From positions 62,001 to 126,000 of the forward strand of contig NZ_JGYS01000006.1 in NCBI RefSeq assembly GCF_000741175.1: a DNA stretch of 64,000 nt, in the 5' to 3' direction. This DNA is from Bifidobacterium callitrichos DSM 23973 (lineage in GTDB: Bacteria > Actinomycetota > Actinomycetes > Actinomycetales > Bifidobacteriaceae). The notes under the pieces were generated by a model, which made no database searches, had not been told where the DNA came from, and saw nothing but the letters and a program-made list of their open reading frames with translations. The position numbers and the translations under genes were made by a program. Of the stretch, positions 56,560 through 64,000 are shown one piece after another; the first letter of the stretch is position 1; each line of letters begins with the position of its first letter.

Positions 56560-56654
56560 GATTGGTTCCTTTCCGTTGTTTGCATCCTGGGATGTGATCG
56601 GCCGGTGTCTTCGGTCGTCGGTGACAGCGTAACGCTTGACCGCGACTTATATGA

Positions 56655-56673
56655 ATTGTTTTTCAAAAACGTA
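56655..56673. promoter_or_regulatory. AT-rich palindrome between the ROK gene and the 42-residue gene
   Basis: GTTTTT-C-AAAAAC at 56658-56670 in an AT-rich stretch. Similar to the TGTTTT-AG-AAAACA site at 53226; a ROK operator is plausible. Confidence 0.5.
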
Positions 56674-56692
56674 ATTGTATTATTAATCGAAT

Positions 56693-57823
56693 CTATTCGC
56701 TGCAGATTCCGTTCAGATAGGTCTCGACATAGCGCAATGCCGCGCCGATGATGTTCTGATCCTCCGCGCAGTGGCTGCGGCGTAACGTGAACCGTTCGGT
56801 GCCGAACGGTGTGTGATCGACGACACGGCGTTTGAGATCGTCGATGTCATCGTCCTCCAGATACTGTGCCGCCTCGCCGCCGACGATCACATCCCCGGCG
56901 ACGACCGACCGCGCGTTGACGATCGCCTGCGTCACATAGTCGAGCCATTCGTCCATGCGCTCGCGGTGATGCCGTTCGCCCTGTTCGAGCACGCTGAAGA
57001 ATCCGGGAATGGATTCGTAGTCCTCTGGCAGCGATTCCGGTGAGCAGTAAGGGTCCATGCACCCGCGCTGGCCGCAGTAGCATTCGCGTCCTCCCGGCAC
57101 GAGTGTCATGTGCTCGATCGCTCCGTTGCACAGGTTCGGTCCCTGGTTCAGCTTGCCGTCCACGATCACCGCGCCACCGGGGCGTCGTTCGAGGTAGATG
57201 CACACGGCGTCGGTGATCGTCTTGTCGAACCACAGCTCCGCCATGGCGGAGGCGTCGGAGTCGTGAATCATCATGCATGGACGGTGTATGGACTGTGCGA
57301 TGGTGTCGAGCGTAAGCCCAGTGTTGTGCATGATATTGCCGAAGACGATCGTGCTTCCGTCGCGGCAGATGATGCCTTGAATCGCAAAGGATACGCCAAG
57401 CACGGGGCCGTGCCGCTTCTCGACATCCGCCGCGAAGTTCTCGATGATGCCGCCGATGCGCTGGTAGTAGGCGTTCATGTTGCGGTAGGGGAGCGTGCGG
57501 CTGAAACGCTCGACGACGGTGCCGGCGAGGTCCACTGCGCACATGCGTACCTCGTTTGCCCGCATGGTCACGCCGATCGCGGTACGGTGGTCCGGATTGA
57601 ACTCGTACGCCTGCGCTTTTCTGCCGCCTGTCGACTCGCGAAGGTCCCCTTTGCGGATGATATCGTCCTGTTCGAGGGCGCGCAGGTTCTGCGTGATGGT
57701 GGGCAGGCTCAGTCCCAACTCGCGTTCCAGCTCCTGCTTGGTGACGTGATTGTGCGCGTACAGGTATTGAGTCATCGCCTTGCGGTTGTGCGCTTTGACC
57801 GCCGTCGATGGCATCGCCCTCAT
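56693..57823 (-). CDS. ROK-family transcriptional regulator
   Basis: 376 residues: N-terminal winged HTH (VTKQELERELGLSLPTITQNLRALEQDDII) and a ROK sugar-kinase-like domain with the zinc motif CYCGQRGC. The kinase phosphate loop is not preserved as in true glucokinases, as usual for NagC/XylR regulators. ATG 57823 follows GGAGGTCACCAC. It probably controls the second polyol module, whose dehydrogenase promoter has an AT-rich palindrome of ROK type. Confidence 0.92.
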   Translation of the reverse strand: MRAMPSTAVKAHNRKAMTQYLYAHNHVTKQELERELGLSLPTITQNLRALEQDDIIRKGDLRESTGGRKAQAYEFNPDHRTAIGVTMRANEVRMCAVDLAGTVVERFSRTLPYRNMNAYYQRIGGIIENFAADVEKRHGPVLGVSFAIQGIICRDGSTIVFGNIMHNTGLTLDTIAQSIHRPCMMIHDSDASAMAELWFDKTITDAVCIYLERRPGGAVIVDGKLNQGPNLCNGAIEHMTLVPGGRECYCGQRGCMDPYCSPESLPEDYESIPGFFSVLEQGERHHRERMDEWLDYVTQAIVNARSVVAGDVIVGGEAAQYLEDDDIDDLKRRVVDHTPFGTERFTLRRSHCAEDQNIIGAALRYVETYLNGICSE

Positions 57824-58359
57824 GTGGTGACCTCCGCTGTGATGTCGTTCTATCCTTCGTTGGTGCAGCCATTATACAAGATTACTTTGTAAAAGCGTGT
57901 TCTCGTTCGTTGGAAGGGGATGTCCGGGGTGCAGGGCGGTAGGTGTAGGTTTCGATGAGTCGGGGACTGTGAGTCGTCGTTGACTGCCTAACTTTTTGCA
58001 ATTGGTTTTCTTGAATTGTGAATGAACTGTATACATTTAGAAAACCTTTTTATAAAAGATGCCGTGGGCAATGTTTGTTTCTTGTGGTTGAATTATCAAA
58101 AAATGAACAAAAGGCATCAATATGGAGCTGGTTTTTTGATTTTGTGAGGTTTTTAGAACAGGAAATAACAAAATTCTCTCATAAACTCCCATGAAACGCC
58201 GACGATTTTGTGCGTATGCGCCACTGCGTGGTCTTCGATATATTGTGACCTAGGCCACATGCGGATGGTCGTGCGCCGGAAGCGACGGACGGGACCCGCA
58301 TGCTGGAGATGTCCATACATATGACATGTTGTGCAAATACCACCGATCGAGGAGGATTC
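57824..58359. other. Long AT-rich intergenic region upstream of adhE
   Basis: 536 bases without a supported gene. From about 57990 to 58190 the GC content falls to roughly one third, far below the rest. It has several TTTT/AAAA-type palindromes (TTTAGAAAACC, TTTTTATAAAAG) and GATGCC/GGCATC inverted copies. The ROK gene promoter lies at its left end (TTATACAAGATTACTTTGTAAAAG) and the adhE control region at its right. It may bind nucleoid or redox regulators. Confidence 0.6.
58244..58259. promoter_or_regulatory. TGTGA-type palindrome upstream of adhE
   Basis: TGTGACCTAGGCCACA, symmetric at 14 of 16 positions, 100 bases before the adhE ATG. It resembles Rex or CRP/FNR-type sites (TGTGA-N6-TCACA matches 9 of 10 positions). 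Redox control of adhE by Rex would be expected in such bacteria. Confidence 0.5.
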
Positions 58360-61092
58360 ATGGCAGACGCTAAGAAGGCCGACACCCCCACCAAGCCGAC
58401 TCCGGAGGAGAAGCAGGCGGCGGCTGAGGCTGAGGTTGACGCGCTGGTGAAGAAGGGCCTGAAGGCCTTGGCGGAGTTCGAGAAGCTGGATCAGAAGCAG
58501 GTCGACCACATCGTCGCCAAGGCGTCGGTCGCCGCGCTGAACAAGCATCTGGTGCTGGCTCGCATGGCGGTCGAGGAGACCGGCCGTGGTCTGGTCGAGG
58601 ACAAGGCCACGAAGAACATCTTCGCGTGCGAGCACGTCACGAACTACATGGCGGGTCAGAAGACCGTCGGCATCATTCGCGAGGACGACGTGATGGGCAT
58701 CGACGAGGTCGCCGAGCCGGTGGGTGTGGTCGCGGGCGTGACCCCGGTCACGAATCCGACGTCGACTGCGATCTTCAAGTCGCTGCTGGCGCTGAAGACC
58801 CGTTGCCCGATCATCTTCGGCTTCCACCCGGGCGCGCAGAAGTGCTCGGTCGAGGCCGCGCGCATCGTGCGTGACGCCGCGATCGAGGCGGGCGCTCCCG
58901 CGGACTGCATCCAGTGGATCGAGCACCCGTCGATCGAGGCGACCGGCGCGCTGATGAAGCATGATGGCGTGGCCACGATTCTGGCGACCGGTGGTCCGGG
59001 CATGGTCAAGGCCGCGTACTCGTCCGGCAAGCCGGCCTTGGGCGTGGGCGCCGGCAACGCGCCGGCCTATGTCGACTCCGACGTGGACATCGTGCGCGCC
59101 GCGAACGACCTGATCCTGTCCAAGCACTTCGACTACGGCATGATCTGCGCCACCGAGCAGGCCATCATCGCCCACAAGGACGTGTACGCGCCGCTCGTCA
59201 AGGAATTGAAGCGCCGCAAGGCCTACTTCGTGAACGCCGACGAGAAGGCCAAGCTCGAGCAGTACATGTTCGGCTGCACCGCGTTCTCCGGTGGTACGCC
59301 GAAGCTCAACTCCGTGGTGCCGGGCAAGTCCCCGCAGTACATCGCCAAGGCCGCCGGCTTCGAAATCCCCGAGGACGCGACGATCCTGGCCGCCGAATGC
59401 GCGGAGGTGTCGGATAACGAGCCGCTGACCCACGAGAAGCTCGCCCCGGTGCAGGCTGTGCTCAAGGCCGACAACAAGGAGCAGGCGTTCGAGATGTGCG
59501 AGGCGATGCTCAAGCTGGGCGCCGGCCACACCGCCGCGATCCACACCAACAACCAGGACCTCGTGCGCGAGTACGGCCTGAGGATGCACGCGTGCCGCAT
59601 CATCTGGAACCAGCCGAGCTCGCTGGGCGGCATCGGCGACATCTACAACGCGATCGCCCCGTCGCTGACCCTGGGCTGCGGCTCCTACGGCGGCAACTCG
59701 GTGTCCGGCAACGTGCAGGCCGTGAACCTGCTCAACATCAAGCGCATCGCCCGGAGGAACAACAACATGCAGTGGTTCAAGATCCCGCCGAAGACGTACT
59801 TCGAGCCGAACGCCATCAAGTACCTGCGCGACATGTTCGGCATCGAGAAGGCCGTGATCGTGTGCGACAAGGTCATGGAGCAGCTCGGCGTCGTCGACAA
59901 GATCATCGACCAGCTGCGCGCCCGCGCGAACAACGTGACCTTCCGCATCATCGACTACGTCGAGCCGGAGCCCTCGGTCGAGACGGTCGAGAAGGGCGCG
60001 GAGATGATGCGCGAGGAGTTCGAGCCGGACACGATCATCGCGGTCGGCGGCGGCTCGCCGATGGACGCGGCCAAGATCATGTGGCTGCTCTACGAGCACC
60101 CGGAGATCAGCTTCGGCGACGTGCGCGAGAAGTTCTTCGACATCCGCAAGCGCGCGTTCAAGATCCCGCCGCTGGGCAGCAAGGCCAAGCTCGTGTGCAT
60201 CCCGACCTCGTCCGGCACCGGCTCGGAGGTCACGCCGTTCGCGGTGATCACGGACCACAAGACCGGCTACAAGTACCCGATCACCGACTACGCGCTGACC
60301 CCGTCGGTCGCGATCGTCGACCCGGTGCTTGCGCGCACCCAGCCGCGTCGTCTGGCCTCGGACGCCGGCTTCGACGCGCTGACCCACAGCTTCGAGGCGT
60401 ACGTGTCGGTGTACGCGAACGACTTCACCGACGGCATGGCATTGCACGCGGCCAAGCTGATCTGGGAGAACCTGGCCGAGTCGGTCAACGGCGAGCCGGG
60501 TCTGGCCAAGACGGTCGCGCAGGAGAAGATGCACAACGCGGCCACGATGGCCGGCATGGCGTTCGGTTCCGCGTTCCTGGGCATGTGCCACGGCATGGCC
60601 CACACGATCGGCGCCCTGTGCCACATCGCGCACGGCCGTACGAACTCGATCCTGCTGCCGTACGTGATCCGTTACAACGGTCAGGTGCCCGAGGAGCCGA
60701 CGAGCTGGCCGAAGTACAACAAGTACGTGGCCGACGAGCGCTACCGCGACATCGCCCGCAACCTGGGCGTGGACACCGGCAAGACCCCGGCCGAGGCCGT
60801 GGAGAACCTGGCGCGTGCGGTCGAGGACTACCGCGACAACAAGCTCGGCATGAACAAGAGCTTCCAGGAGTGCGGTGTGGACGAGGACTACTTCTGGAGC
60901 GTGCTCGACCAGATCGGCATGCGCGCCTACGAGGATCAGTGCACGCCGGCCAACCCGCGCATCCCGCTGATCAACGACATGAAGGACATCGCCATCGCCG
61001 CCTACTACGGCGTCAGCCAGGCCGAAGGCCACAAGCTGCGCGTCGAGCGCGAAGGCGAAGCCGCCACGGAGGAAGCCTCCGAGCGCGTCTGA
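58360..61092 (+). CDS. adhE: Bifunctional acetaldehyde-CoA/alcohol dehydrogenase AdhE
   Basis: Reduces acetyl-CoA to acetaldehyde and then ethanol, regenerating NAD; ends the bifid shunt. 910 residues. The N-terminal aldehyde dehydrogenase has the catalytic Cys in HFDYGMICATEQAII and the NAD site GPGMVKAAYSSGKPALGVGAGN. The C-terminal iron-type alcohol dehydrogenase has GGGSPMDAAK and iron ligands in DAGFDALTHSFEAYVS and MCHGMAHTIGALCHIAHG. An Ala/Lys-rich tail begins the protein. ATG 58360 follows GAGGAGGATTC. Confidence 0.97.
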   Translation: MADAKKADTPTKPTPEEKQAAAEAEVDALVKKGLKALAEFEKLDQKQVDHIVAKASVAALNKHLVLARMAVEETGRGLVEDKATKNIFACEHVTNYMAGQKTVGIIREDDVMGIDEVAEPVGVVAGVTPVTNPTSTAIFKSLLALKTRCPIIFGFHPGAQKCSVEAARIVRDAAIEAGAPADCIQWIEHPSIEATGALMKHDGVATILATGGPGMVKAAYSSGKPALGVGAGNAPAYVDSDVDIVRAANDLILSKHFDYGMICATEQAIIAHKDVYAPLVKELKRRKAYFVNADEKAKLEQYMFGCTAFSGGTPKLNSVVPGKSPQYIAKAAGFEIPEDATILAAECAEVSDNEPLTHEKLAPVQAVLKADNKEQAFEMCEAMLKLGAGHTAAIHTNNQDLVREYGLRMHACRIIWNQPSSLGGIGDIYNAIAPSLTLGCGSYGGNSVSGNVQAVNLLNIKRIARRNNNMQWFKIPPKTYFEPNAIKYLRDMFGIEKAVIVCDKVMEQLGVVDKIIDQLRARANNVTFRIIDYVEPEPSVETVEKGAEMMREEFEPDTIIAVGGGSPMDAAKIMWLLYEHPEISFGDVREKFFDIRKRAFKIPPLGSKAKLVCIPTSSGTGSEVTPFAVITDHKTGYKYPITDYALTPSVAIVDPVLARTQPRRLASDAGFDALTHSFEAYVSVYANDFTDGMALHAAKLIWENLAESVNGEPGLAKTVAQEKMHNAATMAGMAFGSAFLGMCHGMAHTIGALCHIAHGRTNSILLPYVIRYNGQVPEEPTSWPKYNKYVADERYRDIARNLGVDTGKTPAEAVENLARAVEDYRDNKLGMNKSFQECGVDEDYFWSVLDQIGMRAYEDQCTPANPRIPLINDMKDIAIAAYYGVSQAEGHKLRVEREGEAATEEASERV

Positions 61093-61155
61093 GTCGAGTC
61101 TGCCAGATCGCAGGCTGAGATGAGCTGATCATCGGATGAGCTGATCATCCACCGA

Positions 61156-61200
61156 AACAGGGTCGGTTCCCGAACATCAATCGGGAGCCGACCCTGTTGC
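61156..61200 (+). terminator. Terminator of adhE
   Basis: AACAGGGTCGGTTCCCGA pairs with TCGGGAGCCGACCCTGTT (one mismatch) over a seven-base loop. It may also serve the convergent budA. Confidence 0.9.
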
Positions 61201-61228
61201 CGTATGGTTGCCGTAAGTCCGCGTGCTT

Positions 61229-61993
61229 CTAGCGGTGCGTGTCGCCCTCCGCGTGCGTGATCGCCTCGCCGATGTTGTCCTGACTGAAATCGTGATTGCG
61301 GTAGTCGGGATTGTCCACCGGCAGGTGCGTGACCAGCGTGTCGAACACCTGACTCAATATCTCACCGCGCTCCAGCACCGCATCGAGCACATGTCCGCCG
61401 ATCGAATGGTCGTCGGCGAGGAAATGCTCATGGAATCCGGCCACCGCGGCGCCATGGAACATGACGGGGGAGAAGTAGCCGAGCATCACGCCGCGCACGT
61501 CATGGCCCAGGAAGATCGCCTGACGGTCGGCCACCTCCTCCAGCGTGGGGTATGGGGCCTGCTGCTTGATGACCGCGCGTGTCTTGATGAAGCTGAACGT
61601 GCCGCGCACGATCACCGAGAAGAACGTGTTCGCGCGTCCGTTCGCCTCCACGATGCGCCGGTTGAGCTCCTCCAGACCGATATCGCTGCGCTCGCACTGG
61701 TATTGGAACGCCGCGCGATGGATGTTCGCGAACGGCAGCGTCAGGTCATCGGGAACCGCTTCGACCGCGCCGGTGCGTCCGACCTTCCACGCCTTGCCGT
61801 CAAGTACGATGATCTCGCCGTCGAGTCCCTCGCCGGTGCCGATACCGGTGTCGCCATGGGTGAGCAGTTCGCCCATCGTGGTGGTGCCCTCCAGAAGGCC
61901 CGGCACCAGTAGCGCCAGTGTACCGTGCTGATAGAGGACGTTCGCCCTGTGCTCGTGGATCGGCTCGATGGCCTTGCCTTTGAGTTCGCTCAC
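61229..61993 (-). CDS. budA: Alpha-acetolactate decarboxylase
   Basis: Converts 2-acetolactate to acetoin; zinc enzyme. 254 residues with the family blocks LYQHGTLALLVPGLLEGTTTMGELLTHGD, GIGTGEGLDGEIIVLDG and the metal-binding GFHEHFLADDHSIGGHVLD. GTG 61993 is the start; TATATT ends seven bases upstream, so the transcript is probably leaderless. It converges on adhE with the terminator between. Confidence 0.94.
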   Translation of the reverse strand: MSELKGKAIEPIHEHRANVLYQHGTLALLVPGLLEGTTTMGELLTHGDTGIGTGEGLDGEIIVLDGKAWKVGRTGAVEAVPDDLTLPFANIHRAAFQYQCERSDIGLEELNRRIVEANGRANTFFSVIVRGTFSFIKTRAVIKQQAPYPTLEEVADRQAIFLGHDVRGVMLGYFSPVMFHGAAVAGFHEHFLADDHSIGGHVLDAVLERGEILSQVFDTLVTHLPVDNPDYRNHDFSQDNIGEAITHAEGDTHR

Positions 61994-62129
61994 AATTCGT
62001 AATATAAAGGTCTCGCGATTCGTCCCTCAAGACCTCGCGCAACGCAATGGACGTGACTTGTCTCACATGCTTGTCCGCACTCATGCCCGTGGCGTAATCC
62101 CCTGTAACGGTACAGAGGTGGGTATAGCG

Positions 62130-62200
62130 TATCCGAGTGCTTTCAGGAGGCGCCCGACAAGAACGCCGGTGCAATCCCGGTGCGGCACGGGAAGAAGTAT
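62130..62200 (+). promoter_or_regulatory. Structured leader resembling part of a cobalamin riboswitch
   Basis: GAACGCCGGTGCAATCCCGGTG then CGGCAC resembles the GGTGNAAnnCC core of cobalamin riboswitches, just before the exporter gene. The GCCACTG box is absent, so this is a weak call; a chance hairpin (CCGG/CCGG) is possible. Confidence 0.25.
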
Positions 62201-62207
62201 GCGGCAT

Positions 62208-63800
62208 ATGGCAACCAAGCGCGGTATCGATACGGTGCTCACCAGCGAGGAATCGTACGTCGACGGCAAACTCACGCACACGGCGTTCGTCTCCCTCGCG
62301 ATCCTCACGTTCATCACGTTCGTCGGCAACTTCACCCAGCTGCAGCTGAGTGCGGCCCTGCCGTCGATCGTCGACGAGTTCGGCGTCAACGTCACCACCG
62401 GCCAGTGGCTCACCTCCGTCTTCCAGCTCGTGATGGGAGTGATGGTGCCGCTGACCGCGTTTCTGACCCGTCGCTTCTCCACGCGTCAGATCGTCATCGT
62501 GTCGATGGCGGTGTTCACGCTCGGTTCGGTATGCGCGTGGCTTGCCCCGTCCTTCCTGATCCTGCTGCTCGGCCGTGTGCTCGAGGCGATAGGCACAGGA
62601 GTCATGTGGCCGGTGCTGCAGATCACGGTCTTCTCCATCTATCCGCTGTCCCGCCGCGGCGCCGCGATGGGCATGGTCGGCATCGCGATGAGCGTCGCCC
62701 CGGCCATCGGACCGACGCTCGGCGGCCTCCAGACCGACGCGAACGGATGGCGTTCGATCTTCCTGACCCTGACTGCCATCGGTGCGATCTCCCTGATCGC
62801 GGCGTGCCTGTGGCTGCACAACTTCGGCGAGCACGACGCGGCCGCCCGCGCCGACTTCTTCTCCGTGGCCCTGTCGATCTTCGGTTTCGGCGGATTGATG
62901 TTCGGCTTCACGAATATCGAGAACTATCCGTTCGTCAACCCGATGGTGTGGGGTTCGATGCTCGTCGGCATCGTCGGCATCATCTGGTTCGTGGCGCGCC
63001 AGATCCGCCGCGCTCATATATATAAGGAGTACGCCAAGGAGTACGCCAAGGAACACGTCACGCGGGAAGCCGCCGCGTCCGCCGGCGCACGTTCCGCAAA
63101 CACTCCCGAACCGCCGCTGCTTGACCTCGGCGTCCTGAAGAACCGCTCGTTCACCGTCGGCACGGTGACCGCCTCGCTCGCGTTCTTCGCGTTCAGCTCG
63201 ATTCTGGTCATCATGCCGCTGTACATCCAGAACGATCGCGGCTTCTCTGCGACGATGAGCGGACTGATCATGCTGCCCGGTGCGATCGGCCAGTGCATCT
63301 CCCAGCTGTTCGGAGGCAAGGCCCTCGACCGTTTCGGCGCACGCCCGGTCGCCCTGTTCGGCGCGATCGTGCTCACCCTCGGCACCATCGGCATGAGCCT
63401 GATCTCCTCCGATACGTGGATCTGGTGGGTATCGATCTGCCAGTTCATCCGCCAGATCGGCATGGGATCGCTGCTGATGCCGATCACCACTTGGTCGCTC
63501 AACTGCCTCGAGCCCGGGGAGATCTCCGCGGGATCCTCCGTGACGAACACGGTCCGACAGGTCGCCGGCGCGATGGGCGCGCCGATCCTCGTCATCCTCA
63601 TGGAGACGTTCACCGCAGTCCGCCACGCCGCGGGCGTCGACGCGGTCACCGCCAACATCTTCGGCATCCAGTGGGCGCTGCGCATCTCCGCCGCGATCTG
63701 CTTCGTCATGGTGATCCTCGTGCTCGTCGGCGTGCGAGGCGACGGCGCCGGCTCCACCCGCGAAGCCACCCGCCGCGCCCTCTCCCGCATGCGTCACTAG
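62208..63800 (+). CDS. DHA2-type MFS multidrug exporter
   Basis: 530 residues with 14 hydrophobic helices, typical of drug:H+ antiporter family 2. SAALPSIVDEFGVNVTTGQWLTSVFQL, LGRVLEAIGTGVMWPVLQ (motif C-like) and IGPTLGG are diagnostic. A charged loop holds the tandem KEYAKEYAKEH (12-base repeat in DNA near 63026). ATG 62208 is chosen with GGGAAGAAG ten bases upstream; ATG 62199 is also in frame. Substrate unknown. Confidence 0.88.
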   Translation: MATKRGIDTVLTSEESYVDGKLTHTAFVSLAILTFITFVGNFTQLQLSAALPSIVDEFGVNVTTGQWLTSVFQLVMGVMVPLTAFLTRRFSTRQIVIVSMAVFTLGSVCAWLAPSFLILLLGRVLEAIGTGVMWPVLQITVFSIYPLSRRGAAMGMVGIAMSVAPAIGPTLGGLQTDANGWRSIFLTLTAIGAISLIAACLWLHNFGEHDAAARADFFSVALSIFGFGGLMFGFTNIENYPFVNPMVWGSMLVGIVGIIWFVARQIRRAHIYKEYAKEYAKEHVTREAAASAGARSANTPEPPLLDLGVLKNRSFTVGTVTASLAFFAFSSILVIMPLYIQNDRGFSATMSGLIMLPGAIGQCISQLFGGKALDRFGARPVALFGAIVLTLGTIGMSLISSDTWIWWVSICQFIRQIGMGSLLMPITTWSLNCLEPGEISAGSSVTNTVRQVAGAMGAPILVILMETFTAVRHAAGVDAVTANIFGIQWALRISAAICFVMVILVLVGVRGDGAGSTREATRRALSRMRH

Positions 63801-63852
63801 GTCACTGTGATTTCGCGGAGCGGGTCTGAGGGGTAGTGCATGGTTGGAGCCT

Positions 63853-64000
63853 ATGACTACCAGACACACCTATCGCACGCGATGCGCGTCGACCATCAGA
63901 ACGTGGATCCCCGATCAGCCCGGCGCATGGGCCATGGCCCTGTCTCCTGCACTGTCCGGACTCATCGTGGGTGGCGCGAACATCGATTCCGTCTGGCTGT
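63853..64000 (+). CDS. YwiC-like membrane protein (3' end outside window)
   Basis: The first 49 codons are visible. TWIPDQPGAWAMALSPALSGLIVGG matches the N-terminal signature of YwiC-like membrane proteins, starting at ATG 63853. The gene runs off the window, so length and further domains cannot be judged. It follows the exporter by 52 bases. Confidence 0.7.
   Translation, partial: MTTRHTYRTRCASTIRTWIPDQPGAWAMALSPALSGLIVGGANIDSVWL

Noticed and set aside
58153..61032. 959-codon open frame on the minus strand
   Set aside because: It lies wholly antisense to adhE, whose motifs are clear. High GC with regular codon use leaves long open antisense frames; the translation is repetitive Arg/His/Val-rich and has no family motif.

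Overview
The window looks like part of a Bifidobacterium chromosome (high-GC actinobacterium). This is judged from codon use, leaderless gene starts and the gene content: malQ, glgX, a bifunctional adhE of bifidobacterial type, rplJL, rplM-rpsI, murB, a 7Fe ferredoxin followed by a DapC-like aminotransferase, and HrcA/CIRCE control of groS. No species can be named from the sequence alone.

Layout. 1-5.8 kb: end of the phosphate importer operon (pstA-pstB), an AzgA-type purine permease, a small alpha/beta hydrolase, and rplJ-rplL behind an L10-type leader. 6-11.2 kb: an FHA-domain gene, a 1199-residue protein resembling an SF1 helicase fused to a nuclease but with its catalytic motifs eroded, and a 66-residue gene overlapping it. 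11.2-15.9 kb: SAF-domain protein, FmdB-type zinc ribbon, a frameshifted 5-formyl-THF cyclo-ligase, a GNAT acetyltransferase, a coiled-coil membrane protein, CIRCE and groS. 15.9-21.3 kb: a frameshifted MoxR ATPase followed by a DUF58-transglutaminase fusion. 21.6-29.4 kb: tRNA-Tyr, -Thr, -Met, rpmG, murB, an APC permease, ferredoxin, DapC-like aminotransferase, dinB and a DMT exporter.

29.8-37.85 kb: an integrative element of about 8 kb in the 3' end of tRNA-Ser(GCT), bounded by 107-bp direct repeats. It carries a tyrosine integrase, an excisionase-like HTH protein, a DUF3987-like P-loop ATPase, an iteron-like cluster that may be a replication origin, an XRE repressor with a consensus promoter and embedded operator, and several small unknown genes. 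No conjugation or capsid genes were seen.

38-48.7 kb: a candidate structured small RNA, a CapA-like protein, a D-2-hydroxyacid dehydrogenase, a YigZ-family protein, a HEAT-like repeat protein, malQ, rplM-rpsI and glgX. 48.8-57.8 kb: two parallel polyol-use modules (VOC protein, RbtT/DalT-type MFS permease and zinc dehydrogenase in each), one with an AraC regulator and one with a ROK regulator. A short copy of the glgX 5' end lies between them. 58-64 kb: adhE behind a long AT-rich region, alpha-acetolactate decarboxylase, a DHA2-type MFS exporter and the start of a YwiC-like gene.

The most unusual signals are two intergenic arrays of a short palindrome at an exact 51-bp period (near 1.9 and 44.6 kb), the degenerate helicase-nuclease next to the FHA gene, the iteron-like cluster of the integrative element, and the candidate small RNA at 38.0-38.15 kb.
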